Assembly: GCA_009809945.1 (NCBI GenBank)
Contig: WTPW01000570.1
Coordinates: 59,667-123,666, forward strand
Direction of reading: 5' to 3'
Length of the DNA: 64,000 nucleotides
Source of the DNA: Gigaspora margarita
Taxonomy: Eukaryota; Glomeromycota; Glomeromycetes; Diversisporales; Gigasporaceae
The notes beneath the pieces are model-generated. The model saw only the letters and a list, made by a program, of their open reading frames with translations. It was not told the DNA's origin and ran no database searches. The first letter of the stretch is position 1, and each line of letters begins with the position of its first letter. Below, piece by piece: positions 9,401-21,899 of this stretch. Made by a program: the position numbers and the translations under genes.

Positions 9401-10670
9401 ATAAGCATGTTATTAACGTTATTCAAACTCGTAGAAAATCGATTTTGAAAATCGTAAAAAGATGATAATTGAGTTACGATATTATCACGTAAGAGAATGT
9501 AAATATCGTAGTTAATATGTAAATGGTTGTTTCTGTATCCTTGATTCGCAATCTTACACAATTCATAAATTGATTAGCTTATACAATAACGTAACAGGAC
9601 ACCAAGTACATACGTACGTAATTTCGTCCATATTTATTACCGTTACATGATTGTTCACAGACGACCACCTGGATCACTGATTCACCTGGATCATGTTTTT
9701 GAAGCAAAAGTTGAAGCGATTTGACTTGCTAGTAAGGATGAAAGTATGACCAACTCCAGCATTCTCAATCACAACCTGATTACCATACAGAATTTTTCAC
9801 ACTTAAAATCCTGTTTTTGGATACAAATGTTTAAGTATACAGTACTGTAGTTATTTAGTGACTGTACGTCATGGAAATCTTTAAAATTCTTGATAAGACA
9901 GCAGTATCATGATCATATCAATTTAGAGTCAGTTTAAAGATTGTTATCAAAGAAATAGGTTTTATATCAAAGAATTTTTTTTATTAAAAAAAGTAAATTT
10001 TCAACTTGCAAAATTATTGTTATTTTCGTATTAACTTGAATGATATAACCTAATCACTAAGTGTGTCATGCATCAAAGTTAAAACCTCATTTGATTTTAT
10101 TACTTTGTTTTATACTATGTGATGGTATAATATAAACGTAGCTGATAGTAATAGTCAACGATATAATTAATATTTTACGATTTAAAATATGATTTTAATA
10201 TAATCATGTTGAAGACAAATTCAATATATTACAGTATTAGGTGATTCAGGATTAATTTATTTCGAAAATGGCCATCTACATTTTGAAATTACAAAATCTG
10301 AGATGAAATAAAAAAATATAAGTTATAGATTATTTTATTTAAAACAAATACGTCACTAATTTTATTCGAAATCAGAAATCTGCTTGCCCTATTCGATTTT
10401 TCTTACTAATTATAGTTGATCAAAATGTATAGATAGAACATCGAGAATCAGTGACTTTTGTCGCTTAAGAATTAAAGGAATCAAAGTGTTTTCATACACA
10501 ACGAATGAATATGCTATAAATTATTGTTACAACCATTTATAATTCATAAAATTGCAAAATCCACCTGAATTATAAAGAGTAACTAACATTAATACAAAGT
10601 ATTGTAGTAACTATAATAAGATAAGGATGTTTTCTGGTCGATTTTTAGTGCAATTTGTAATTTGTTATTA
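9401..10670. other. AT-rich stretch, nothing recognised
   Basis: Only short open frames occur, of up to about 60 codons with low-complexity composition. No domain, RNA gene or clear repeat was found. Confidence 0.55.
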
Positions 10671-10682
10671 AAATTATTATTA

Positions 10683-10786
10683 TTAATATAATAAGATAAA
10701 AATAATTATTAATATAATAAGATAAAAATAATTATTAATATAATAAGATAAAAATAATTATTAATATAATAAGATAAAAACGCTAA
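10683..10786 (+). repeat. 26-bp tandem repeat, 4 copies
   Basis: AATATAATAAGATAAAAATA followed by ATTATT repeats four times almost without change, suggesting recent expansion. Confidence 0.85.
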
Positions 10787-10789
10787 TAA

Positions 10790-12960
10790 TATAACATCCG
10801 AATTTGTGGATAAATAAATTTTTCATAAATAATAGCTATATATTCATATAATCACGAGACTTTCAATTGTATATTTGAAATTTATGTAATAATGAATACT
10901 TGAACGTATTAAGAGTCCAAACCTTTATAACTCAAGTTTTAATATTAGATACTCATACAATCAAAATCTTTTTTATTGCTAAGACTAAAGAGATTCATAA
11001 TTAACCAATCTAGAAATAATTGTAGAAATGTAATTATCTAATTAAAAATTCTTATAAACTAAGCACTCAAATACATTGATAAAAGAAATACTATTTTATC
11101 TCAAAGTTAAAATGCAAATAGGAATTTTAAGTTTTCAAATGAGCGTTCAAAAAAGTCATCGTATTAGGACTTTCAAAATTATCATAATTGAGTGTAACAA
11201 GGTATATACTTTAAAAAAGTATTTATATACTTTAAAAAAGTATTTGTAGATTATTAATTTAAAATAAATATATAACTTATTAGGGGCTTTCGTAATTAAT
11301 ATATTTTGAAAACAAATGGGGTTTTAAAAGATCCTATTCTATTTTTAAAATTCTGTCACAGTGAATTAACGTTATTACAATTGACGTTTTTTGATAAATA
11401 TTTACTGACAAATAATTATATAAATTATTTATAAGTATCTCATATTTTGAAGTAAAAAAAAGTGACGTATTTTATCTGAAATCGGACGCCAAATCATTAA
11501 TTAAATATACTCCCTATTTTGTCTAAATCAGATAGCAGTTCATTTATTCAGAATTTTCTTATTGTTTTATTGTTTTCAAATGGTTCTTCAACAAAATTTT
11601 ATAAGACTAATTGGTCTCAAAATCACTTAAAATTTGACGAAAGTTGTTAAAAAAAATTATTAAAGTTGAAGTGTACAAGATAATGATATTTCTTTTAAAA
11701 TTCTCGAATTAAATTTTAAGAATAAAAAAGCATTTATGTAAATTTACCATTTCTAATAGATTGTGAAATATCATATTGAATATTGATAAATTACATAACC
11801 ACTGTTATCTCTTAGTGGATATTCGTCTACCTACAAATTTTTATATACAACTTTATTGCAACAAGAACCCACTTTCTAATAAATTATATAATTTCTGAAT
11901 ATTAAAGCATTATTACATATTATTGTTATTCTTCGTAAATTATAGTTTTTTAGAAATTTGATTGGCATGTTTTACATAACTATGTTACTAATCAATTTAA
12001 ATAATTAAATATTTATTCACTATTACGGTAATGGTCCTTTTAAAATGTGGATATTATATAATATAAAAAAAGAACATTATATTAGGAGGTTTCAGAATTA
12101 ATAACTCGATGTCCTTTTTTAGATAAAATAAGAGATATATAAATCCTATTTTTTTTAATTTATTTACAAAATCACTTACCGGATATTGTTATCATCGGCT
12201 ATATTTATCTAATTTTTAATACAGAAATAGACATATTTTCGAAATGAGGTAATTTTGAACTCCCATTTGCAAGGATTTATTTTACAATTGAATTTATACT
12301 AGTTATCGATGGTTTCTTCTGCTTTATGTGCATTAATATCCTTATTTTTATTAATTTAAATTCTGATATTTAATTAGTCTTAGTAACATGTATTCATTTA
12401 AACTGTATAATGAATTCCGCTTGCATCATAAATAATATTCCATATCAAACAATAATATTTCATCCAAGTATTTACTTATCAAATCATTAAAAACTTATTT
12501 CTATATAATAACTTAGGTGAAAATAAACACGATTGCTTTAAATATTATTAAAATATACCTGTATCTGCCTATGATACTTATTCAAAACATATTAAATGCT
12601 GGTTCTCATTTTTAAATCCAATATTAATCCATAATTCTGTTTTTAAAAAGCATAAAAAAAAATATAAAAGACAAACAAAAAATTTAAACTTTATTAAAAT
12701 TAGTAAAATTGAAAAATTTCAATTAATAATTTTATAAAATTTTTAACAAAAAAAATTGAAGAAATTAAAAAATAAAAATGCCAATATCCTGAAACTTGAT
12801 CTAAATAAACAGTACTTTAGAATATGATCAAACTAAAAGTTACAAGCTTATATATTGACTGAATAATTATTATACAAGATTAGAAAAATAATTTCATTGG
12901 TTTCGATCTCCAGAAGCAATACGTATGCATTGTGTTGCCTAAATAGTGACATAAAAATTC
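10790..12960. other. AT-rich stretch, nothing recognised
   Basis: A 22-bp direct duplication (TATACTTTAAAAAAGTAT core) lies at 11201-11243. Otherwise there is no gene, repeat or element end I can support. Confidence 0.5.
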
Positions 12961-12966
12961 TATAAA

Positions 12967-13002
12967 TAAGTAGCTGCGCAACACAGTTGCGCGAAACCAG
13001 GA
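12967..13002 (+). repeat. Conserved hairpin motif, copy 1
   Basis: TAGCTGCGCAAC, an ACA loop, then GTTGCGCGAAACCAGG. The stem GCGCAAC/GTTGCGC is perfect. Copy 2, at 27715-27750, keeps the stem with a compensatory change. Confidence 0.65.
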
Positions 13003-13019
13003 TTTCGATCTTCATTTAT

Positions 13020-13280
13020 ACAAAAAAAAAAGAGAAAAAGGTTTTGAAAGATGAAGGTGCCACACCATAGCATTGGCTTGTACTTTTGATTTTCATTCAT
13101 TAAAAAAAAAAATTGTTACTTTATGTTATGATATGTAATAAGTTGAAGGCGCCACACCATAGCATGGGCATGAACTCACTATTAAAAATTGATGATGCCA
13201 AAAAAAAAAAAAAAAAAAAAAAAAGTTTTTGAAAGTAGAAGGCGCCATACTATAGCATTGGCTCATACTTTTGATCCTCT
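13020..13280 (+). repeat. ~93-bp tandem repeat, 3 copies, with A runs
   Basis: GAAGGCGCCACACCATAGCA occurs at about 13053, 13145 and 13239 with minor changes. The units are separated by A-rich tracts, including a run of about 25 A near 13200. Confidence 0.75.
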
Positions 13281-13619
13281 TTCATGCTTCGTTATGTGAA
13301 CATAAACTGTGTACATAGAATTGTAAACATAAAATTGTAAGCACAATATGCAATAGCAAAAGAGAACGTAGTGAAGTGGAGCACTACTCCCATCATGTAA
13401 CTTTATAATATCTAATAAAGAAAGTTTTTAATATGAAATCTGAGTGAGAATAATTGTACAAAATATTACTTAAATCTAATCTTTCAAATAAAGAAAAGTT
13501 TGCAAAATTCTATACAGTACATTTTGATTTAATTAAGTTTAAAAAATTTTTAGAATTTTTTATTTGTATGATTTACTAGTTTTTATTATAGTTTTAATAT
13601 AAATATAAAATTTTTTTTT

Positions 13620-14626
13620 ATATATTCAAAGTGTCCATCTTTGGGACTTGGAAATTTTTTATTCAAGATATTTAGGGCCATCAGTATCCCACTTAAGGGG
13701 CTACTGGCATTTGTTACAATGACAAGAATACAATTAGCCACACATACACTTCTGGTATCTAATTTAAGGTTTCATACTAGCTGTCATACCTGCAACCCAA
13801 CTATAGGAATTGCCTATTTAAACCCTCTGATTCCTGTTCTGCCTGCCAACCCATCTTGTATCACTAGTACAGCTATCATTCTTAACCTGGAGTTTGTACT
13901 GAATACTAATTACCACCCTTAGGACTAATTTATCCTTGACATAAAACTTGGTAGAGCAGTTCCTGTCCCATATAGGTATTACCTAAACTTTAGTAATTGT
14001 CACTATGGCTGAGGCCAACACTTGCAGGACAAGGTTATCTGTTCTTTTACCAATACCTACTTCTTGTTCTTGTAAGGTTCACTCCAATCCCAGCACTTAT
14101 CTTTATTGTCCTACCAGTCCTTATACCAACTTCTCAAACTTCCAAACCAGTTAGCCTGAAAGGGTCAATTCACCCAGCATTAGGTGCCACCATGGTTCTT
14201 TCTTCTCTTGGTACTTACTTTTATAATATAGGTTCTTTTCCTCTAGTGTAACTCTGGTAACCAGGTTGGTGGATCCCTGTCCCTGAAGGTCTTTATTCGT
14301 CTGATATTCTGACTCCAGTTTCTGATTCTTCAGTTTTGGTAGCACTATTAAAGATCTTTACTACTTCCTTACTCAGAACTTGCCAAATAGGTTTCCATTT
14401 CTCAGTTCCCTTGGATTTGTCTGTATAATGATATACAAATATGCCCAAAAGCTTCTATATAAATAATGGACCAAGGATTATAGGCAATTTACCCAACCAA
14501 TTGACAAGACAACTGTTACCTTACCACAGGTCTATTTTTCAAAGCATCACCAGTGGTATTTGAACTCTAGACCTGCTACTTGGTGTGACAACTAAACAAC
14601 TTTTTTAAGTTAGCACACCCTATATA
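13620..14626 (-). mobile_element. ~1-kb dispersed repeat, copy 1, with pol III-like boxes (SINE-like)
   Basis: A second copy lies at 40352-41945, about 75-80 percent similar by eye and in the same orientation. Read on the minus strand it begins GGGTGTGCTAACTT. An A-box-like stretch follows (clearer in copy 2 as TAGCAACTTAGGAAAGTTGG), then, after about 35 nt, the B-box-like GGTCTAGAGTTCAAATACC. That is the layout of a tRNA-derived SINE head, though 1 kb is long for a SINE. Open frames at 13641-13922 and 13997-14251 are not kept in copy 2, so coding is unlikely. Confidence 0.55.
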
Positions 14627-14802
14627 AAGAAACCTACTAAGAATAAACAGTAGTTTGATAGTCATACTTGGCCCAACAACAAAAATTAGAGAGCCTTGAT
14701 AAAATTTTGTTTAGAAAACATTTTTGAAATTTTTTTTTTGGAGAATTGGCTTAACCCCAGTCTGCAGATCTTTGCTAACTGATCACTAGACATGTCAACA
14801 AA

Positions 14803-17014
14803 GGACCCCGAACAATATATATAGAGGTTACATTGAAATTTTGGCTAAAAAGGTTACTTTTTTACAAAAATATTATATTTGAAAAGTGGATATTGGTCAA
14901 AAGGTTACATTTAAAAGTGGATAAAAGCTTTTAATGTTATATTATTAAAAGTGAATAAAATTAATAAGTTTTAAATAGGCTATATTTAAAATTTGGATAA
15001 AGGAAAAAATTTTTAAAAAAAGCAAAAAGACAATAGCCATGGCGATACTATAGTGACCCTTATATGATCGACCAATCATTTTTGAGATTGGCGATCATAT
15101 ATAAGATAATCACAGCAATATATTTTTTTTACTATAGGTGACTTCTTTTAGGCTTTTGGTTATGTTGTTGAAGCAGAATAGACTTTTTGGTACCAGTAAG
15201 TACTATTTTCTCTACTCTTTACTCTTTCTTTTTTTTTTCTTTTTTAGTATTTTTTCAACGTCATCCAGATCTTCGCATATGTCATTGCTTTTGGAGTTGT
15301 AGCTGAAAAGGATTTTTTGGGTACGTACTGTACAGTACTATCCTTTCTATTTCTTTCTTTCTTTCTTTCTTTTTCTTACTAATGCTTTCTTTATATGGAT
15401 CATTTGGCAAAATTCTGGTGCCTTCTTTGGGTTAAAGAGAAGTCTTTGTTGCTTTGTTCAGCTCTTGTCATTCAGGAACAGGAATTGTCAATACCAGAGA
15501 AGTTTTTTTTCTTAATTTTTTTTTCTTATACTCTTATTAATGTTTTTTGTTCAGGTTATTGTGTGAATCTTTTAGCAAAATTCTGGTGCCTTTGTTTGGG
15601 TTACTAGGGAAGTTTTTTTTTTAATTTTTTTTCTCCTTTATTATTTAATATTTTCTTCAGGTTATCTTCTAAGTCTTTTAGCAAGAAGTCTTTCGATGAA
15701 ATTTGTAGCTCTTGTTTGAAAACAGGGATCGTTTAAGCCAAGGAAGTTTTTTTTGATTTTTTTTTCACACTCTTACTAATGCTTTCTTAATGTGGATCTT
15801 TTAGCAAAATTCTGGTGTCTTCATTTGGGTTACTAGAGAACTTTTTTTTTCTAGATTTATTTTTCTCTATTACATTCATTCTTACTAATGTTTTCTTCAG
15901 GTTATCATGTGAATCTTCTGGCAAAATTCTGGTGCCTTCATTCAGAAAGTCTTTTGATAAAATTTGAGGCTTGTTCAGCTCTTGTTCTGAATAGGGTTTT
16001 TTCAGTTTGTTCATTTTTTTTGATTTTGTTTTTTTCTCTGTTTTCATTTTTTAATCTTATTTACACATGAATTTTTGGCGAAATTTTGGAGCCTTGGTTC
16101 TTGCAGTTTGGTAACCAGAGAAGCTCTTGATGAACTTGAGACTTCTTCGACCTTGCCATTCAGGAATAGGGAATATCAGTTCAGGAAAGTTTTTTTTTCT
16201 TGGGGTTTTTTTTTCTTTTTTTATTATTATTAACACTTTTTTGTTCGGATTACTATGTGAATCTTTTAGTGAATTCTGGAGCTTTAGTTTTTGTCGTTTG
16301 AGAAACCATACATTTGTGCTGGACCTTTTGTAAATTAACAGGTTTGAATAGATTGTGCCCAAGAATTAATAGATGAAACATTTTGACAGTTAGGTGTTCG
16401 TTTAGGTTGTCAATTTTGGCATTTTTTTTGATATGTATTACAGATGCAATGATTTTTTTTTGATATGTATTAAAGACGCGATAATTTTTTTTCTTTGCAT
16501 TAATTTAAAGAAAAAAAATCGATTATTTAATAAAATATGTAATTTTTGCTACATTTTTTTAAATTAATAAACTTTAACTTTTTTATTTGAGGTTAAACAC
16601 GTGTAATCGTCATTTATGATTTTGTGTTCACTTATTTTTTTAATAAATTAATTTAATTAACAGTTAATATATGTTTATTAAGTGATAAATCGACCAATAA
16701 AAATCAACTATAGGGTCACTATAGCGGGGTCACCATAAATTTTTTAAAAAACTTTTTTTAAAATAAAGTATTTTTTGAAAAAAGTCTTTTTTGAGAAAAA
16801 TTTTTTTTTTGAAAAAAATTTTTTTTTGAGAAAAATTTTTTTGAGAAAAATTTTTTAAAAAAAGTATTGTTATATTTGATAATTGGTTAAATTTTATTAA
16901 ATATTAAAGCTTATATGTAAAATATGGTTAATTAGCTCTGATAAAAAGTGGATAAAAATTTTAAAAAGTTTATATTAAAGCTAATGTAACCTCTATATGT
17001 ATTGTTCAGGGTCC
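14803..17014. mobile_element. 2.2-kb Mutator-like TIR element, 10-bp target duplication
   Basis: The ends are GGACCCCGAACAATATATAT and the inverted ATTGTTCAGGGTCC. Homology between arms continues patchily for about 250 bp, through AGAGGTTACATT, AAAAGTGGATAAAA, CTATAGTGACCCT and ATCGACCAAT. The 10-bp sequence TGTCAACAAA is repeated exactly on both sides (14793-14802 and 17015-17024). Long TIRs with 9-11-bp duplications point to the Mutator superfamily. No transposase was found; the interior is the tandem array at 15130-16330. Confidence 0.8.
15130..16330 (+). repeat. Tandem exon-like modules inside the Mutator-like element
   Basis: A ~58-bp block, GTGAATCTTTTAGCAAAATT followed by CTGGTGCCTTC and GGGTTACTAGAGAAG, occurs at about 15399, 15555, 15789, 15899, 16065 and 16255, with a shorter form at 15660. 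Most copies are preceded by a T-rich tract, a CTTACTAATG-like sequence and TTCTTCAG, which resemble a branch point and a 3' splice site. Two earlier blocks (15137-15190 and 15250-15318) end in GTAAGT and GTACGT and both encode an AFG.V..E...F-like peptide. Later blocks read NLLAKFWCL in one frame. Whether they are spliced exons or simply a repeat cannot be told from sequence alone. Confidence 0.6.
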
Positions 17015-17024
17015 TGTCAACAAA

Positions 17025-18239
17025 CAAATAACAAACAAATAGTAAACAGTTGAGTAAACAAATACAACACATGTACAAAATTGGATAAGATAATCATGTG
17101 GATTAGATTAGGCATTAAAATCAGATTATAGAATGTTCTGGAAATTTTTTGTAGAATCTACGTATACATAATCATCCCAAAAAATAGAGTTGGAAATTAA
17201 TTACCAAAACTTCTTTTTCAAAGAAAAGAAAGAACAGGCACTCATACAGGATGGAATTAAAAGAAGGTATAAAAAAAGATAAACACATAGCTAAATTTCT
17301 AGGTCTCAAAAAGATGGAGTGGGTCTATATAATTAGACAGCTATTGGATATCTATGGATGGATAGAACACAAGAAAGTGAGAAATTTGTTAGTTACAGAA
17401 AAATAAATCGACTTGGTAAAAATGGAAATTGAAAATGCTAGGAATAATAAAATTAGTTTTAGCTAACAGAATCCATACAGGAGGTCATCTGAGACAAAAT
17501 ATGAAGAAAATACTAAGTTCAAAAAGGATTTATTACTGCATCTAGAATATATACCATAGATTATAGAGTAGGAGAAATTGGAAGAAACCTAAAAGGGAAT
17601 GAACTACAAAAGAAATAACCTAGAGAAGCTTCAATAGAAGAGAAAATAATAATAAATGGAATTACAAGACTCGTAGAAAAAGAAATTCCAGAAAACATAG
17701 TAATAAAAGAAAGAGAAGAGATAATCAAAGCTAGTAACAGAATGCAAATTGAGCACACAAATCAAAACCAGAATAAAAAATGTATGCAAAGTAAGGAGTC
17801 AGAACTTAATAAAGGTAAATGTCCATTTACAAAAGGAAAATATAAAAGTTTATAGCAACAACAAGGATAGCTGCAAGCAAACTGTATGCGAGCAATGAAC
17901 TCCAACTAAGGGAACAAAGGTCAAACCCAAAATCGAAATAACCTTATAGAATCTGCCAAGAAACACAAAAGCTGCACAGATAAGAAGATGTTTAAGCTTT
18001 TTTGGCTTGGTTAGAGTAAAAGAATATATGCCTTTTGGCAAAAATGAAACAGCTTTTATCGAATTTATCCTGTATAATGAAACCAAACTTGAGATTATAA
18101 AAAAATATAAACAGTGCATTTTAACGAAAAAAAGGTCATCTGAATAACACACAGAAAATTTGATACATATACTCTCACAAAAAGAAGTGCATACAAAGCA
18201 ATCATCAAGAATGTTCCGAAAGTAGCAGTAGAATCAGCA
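17025..18239 (+). pseudogene. Degenerate 5' part of a LINE
   Basis: Codon-like A-rich sequence on the plus strand with many stops and frame changes leads directly into the ORF1-like pieces at 18240. I recognise no domain here. The assignment rests on continuity and composition. Confidence 0.4.
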
Positions 18240-18759
18240 TTGTTAAGACAGATGACGAAGTTTAAAGCAAAGGCAGTTTACATACTTGCAAACAGTAATG
18301 GAAACCAAAGGAAACTAGCAACTATATATTTCGAAACAGCAGAAGACTTGAAGAATGCACTTAAAAAAACAGCATATTATTATAGCACCAAACTGATCTG
18401 GACAACTAGTACAAAAATGTATGACCCTAATGGAAGGTCCGAGGGCAGCAATCTACTCAAGTCCAACCAAAAGATAGATACTAAAGTAAACCTAACAGTA
18501 ACAAATTGAACTTCCCTAGGAAAAGCTCCAGTCAGAATAAGTAATACTATTGCTATAAAAAGTGAAGAAAATAGATTTGATAGAGCAGAAAATAGAGGTC
18601 AACATAGTGGTAGCAAAGGAAAAAAACTGGACACAAACCCAAAAATCTAGTGAAGGCCCTTTAGATGTGCGAGTGTTAGAAGAAATTTTAAATAGACTAG
18701 CTAGAATTGAAGAAAATTATACAAGAGGGAAGCAGGCACAGCCTGCTCATCGCTCCTAA
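18240..18759 (+). pseudogene. LINE ORF1-like remnant
   Basis: Two open stretches are broken by frame loss near 18510-18560. The first contains YILANSNGNQRKLATIYF, an RRM-like strand pattern typical of non-LTR ORF1 nucleic-acid chaperones. The second ends in VLEEILNRLARIEENY, a short coiled-coil candidate. ORF1 proteins bind LINE RNA in the retrotransposition particle. The next frame downstream is the endonuclease, in the usual LINE order. No intact ORF1 remains. Confidence 0.55.
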
Positions 18760-18881
18760 CAGGCATTACAGGCATCTTAAAGAGAAAAGAGAGAATACTG
18801 GACCCTCCAAAGTACAAAGCACAAGCAGGTCATAGCAATATAGTATCTTCTCTAAAAACAACATACAGGGAGGGTTTTGAA

Positions 18882-19925
18882 ATGGACAGTGTGAACAAAA
18901 TCAATAACAATAATACAATGCATATGCAACATAATACAACAAGTATACTTTATTGTGGCTTAGATAATTTTAGAGTTTCTTATTATAATATAAATAGTTT
19001 AAAAAACAATAGTACGAAGCTTGAAAGATTAATGGAATGGTTAAATGAGAATCAGATAGACATTATTGGCTTAGCTAAGACAAATATTGCTAGCAGAGAG
19101 GGATATTTTATGGTTCCTAATAGTACAGGCTTTATCAGTTTCTGGGCAAATACAAATAGAGAAAAGAAAAAAGAATCTGGTATTGGTATATTAGTTTCTA
19201 AAAATGGGAGCAGTTTTTGGGTAAGGTACATAGAGAAAACGAGTACTTTATAGAGGTAATTTTCTATCTAAAACAATTAATTATAAGAGTGATAATGATA
19301 TATATCCCACCTAATGACAAGATACAAGCGAGAAAGGTACAGCAACTAGTAATTAAGAGGCTTGCCAACAAAACTCCAGAAACAGAAGTGATCATAATGG
19401 GTGACTTTAACCATGTAATTAATGAAATGTTGAATAAACAAAAGGCATATCCTCACCAAAGCAGAAAGCCTCTTCCTCTACACACTTGGCTTACCAACCT
19501 TGATTGTATTGATATGTTCAGAAAAATAATCCCTAAAATCAAAAAGTTCACATGGTCTGGACAAGATTAGAAAACTCAAATTGACCAAATATGGATTTCA
19601 AATGCACTCCTAACTGGACTTCTAAATAGTGAGATTGAGGAAATGGATGTAATTACAGGTAGTAACCATAGTTTGGTGAGGGTAGATATCTCAGTAACCC
19701 ACTTCATGTCAGGCATGAGTAAATCTAACAACAAAAGGAAAGGATACAAAGAATAATCTATTTATATGACAAGGCTAATTCAGACACATAGGAAAAGTAT
19801 GCAAGAGATTTACAATAGTTCTTAGAACATACAAAATTAGTTATAGAGATAGTACTCTATATGAATAGAGCTTATCAACTATATTTAGAACAAATTAAAG
19901 CACATGAGACAAGCCATCCTTCACC
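18882..19925 (+). pseudogene. LINE endonuclease (EEP/APE-like), broken
   Basis: The protein begins at ATG 18882 and reads YYNINSLKNNSTKLERL, IDIIGLAKTNIA and GIGILVSKNG. It shifts frame near 19217-19250 and continues with VIFYLKQLIIRVIMIYIPPN, VIIMGDFNHVINE, LHTWLTNLD, then IDQIWIS and GSNHSLVRV. The MGDFNHV, IDQIW and SNHSLV motifs belong to the exonuclease-endonuclease-phosphatase fold that nicks target DNA in LINEs; S-N-H replaces the usual S-D-H. There is a stop at 19568, and more follow after 19756. The reverse-transcriptase domain is absent: coding-like sequence runs into gypsy-type sequence at about 19925. Confidence 0.85.
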
Positions 19926-20520
19926 TCTTGCAGTAGATGTTCTGCAAGCTTCTCACCCTGATTTATCTTGTATTACCTATTACTCTTCTGTTAATTTATA
20001 CTATCTTTTTTAACGCTTTTGAGGACCATACTAAGATAACTATTTTGCTCACTATTATACCCAAAAGACTAACCATGCTTATCGTGCCCTAGTTATTGCC
20101 CAAAACTATAATAGTGTTAGAGCTGCTTAAGAAATTGTTTTTAGTTGCCACTATAACAATGACCTCCTAGACCCCAAGGAAGTTATTGCTGAACTACTTC
20201 TTAAATATACTCTCTATACTCTTGTCTTGTAATTTTGATAGTACCCTCCTTGACCTTTACATTGAGGACCTTTTTCCTTCTTTTGCTCTTTTTTCAACTC
20301 GACTAGGAACCCAAGATCATTTACCTGGTCTTCAAAACCAACCATTTGAAACTGAATTGGATTTTGAAACTTCAACCATATAATTTTGAGATAATTCGTA
20401 AATTAGGCTGAATTCATTCCAATGTTAATGCTCTTTTACATTTACTGACACAGACTACCAACCCTAATAAACTTTATGAATCTTGACCAATATTATAATC
20501 TTTATCATTATTTGGATACA
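19926..20520 (+). pseudogene. Ty3/gypsy upstream coding relic (gag-like, uncertain)
   Basis: Frame-shifted pieces read SHPSPLAVDVLQASHPDL, HAYRALVIAQNYNS, NNDLLDPKEVIAELLLKY and, in another frame, LLDLYIEDLFPSFALF. They sit 5' of the integrase but I cannot match them to a named domain. The protease, reverse transcriptase and RNase H expected between gag and integrase are missing, so a large deletion has occurred. Confidence 0.4.
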
Positions 20521-21745
20521 GGCTAATTCCCAAATGAATTTACTGACCAAGAACGAAAAGACTTATAACCCAGGCCAAATATTTTGAAATTAGATACCAC
20601 TTTTTCTATAAAAAGAATAGAAGAAACCCAGACAGACCTCTTAGAGTTATTAAATGGACTGAGGTAGAACTGTTATTGTATATAATTCATAAGCACCCTA
20701 CTGCTAGACATTTAGAAACAGATGCTATATACTATAAAATATCTGAATGCTATTATTGGGATCAGATATATCGAGATATACAAAACTATGTGAAAACTTG
20801 TAAAGTATGTCAAAGAAGACAAAAAGGTCATAAAAACGAACCTTTACACCCTATACAAATTGGAAGAGCTTTCAAACGTGTTGGAATTGATCTTGTAGGC
20901 CCTCTGCCTATAACTAAACAAAAGAATCAGTATATAATTGTTGCTACTAAATATCTAATATAATGGCCAGAAGCTCATGCTATTCCAGATGCTAGTGCTA
21001 ATACACTTGTATAGTTTATCTTTGAAGAGATAGTCTGTAGACATGGAACCCCTAAAATTATCTTATCAGATCAAGATCACAAGTTTATTAGTGAAACTAT
21101 TAGAATTCTTTGTGAAAAGTTTCTTATCAAGCATAAATTCTCTTCTCTCTACCACCCTCAGACAAATGGTATAGTAGAAGGATTCAATAGGACCTTGTGT
21201 GAATTACTTGCAAAAGTAAAAGGTGATAATGATTGGGATTTGTATATATCTGTTGTTCTTTTGGCATATCAAACAAAAGACATGCTACCACAGGATATAC
21301 TCCTTTCCAACTCATATATAGAAGATATGCTACCTTACCAATTGAAGCACTTTTCCTAGTAGAACCTAAGAAATAGACAACGAAATAGACTTACAAGGAA
21401 GTATTCTCCAACGAGCCTATGACTTAATAGAAAAATTACTACCTATCAGAACCAGGCTAGACAAAATACTAAAAAGTCACAACAGAAACAGAAAGTCCAT
21501 TTTGATGCCAATACTCGAATAGAGACATTTTAAATTGGAGATAAAGTGTGGATACAAAAAAAGGAATTAGAAGCCTCTTGCTCAGCCAAATTTGAGAACA
21601 AAAGATTTGGACCTTTTCTTATTCATAAGAAATTAGACAATGGTGCTTATAAATTATGCATTATAGAAGAAAAATTTTACAAATATATTATAATAGTGAC
21701 CATCTTGCTAGATATTATGATTCACAAAGATGGGAACCAATAGTT
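20521..21745 (+). pseudogene. Ty3/gypsy integrase relic
   Basis: The zinc-binding H2C2 domain is visible (HKHPTARHL followed by CKVCQRRQK). The catalytic core follows: GIDLVGPLP with the first Asp, ILSDQDHKF with the second Asp in a degraded setting, and YHPQTNGIVEGFNRTLCE with the Glu. Stops interrupt at 20960 and 21013. The frame shifts near 21278, where AYQTK continues as RHATTGYTPFQLIYRRYA. The C-terminal part keeps GDKVWI and AKFENKRFGPFLI, typical of the integrase tail. This enzyme inserts the retroelement cDNA into the host genome; here it is inactive. Confidence 0.88.
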
Positions 21746-21899
21746 GTTATTGACTCTTCTTAAATTTCTAGAAGAAATTTGATCTACAAGGGATGAAACA
21801 CACAATTTAACTCATATTACCTTCAAATATATTTATACAACTGCCTCTTTTGAAAATTTTCCAAAAATTACCACTTCTACATTCCAACCCCAAGCCTTA

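Noticed and set aside
13641..14251. Two open frames of 93 and 84 codons in the 1-kb repeat
   Set aside because: The second copy at 41080-41945 does not preserve either frame.
15787..16362. Minus-strand Lys-rich protein genes
   Set aside because: The frames track A-rich complements of the T-rich spacers in the tandem array; the plus-strand splice-like pattern explains the structure better.
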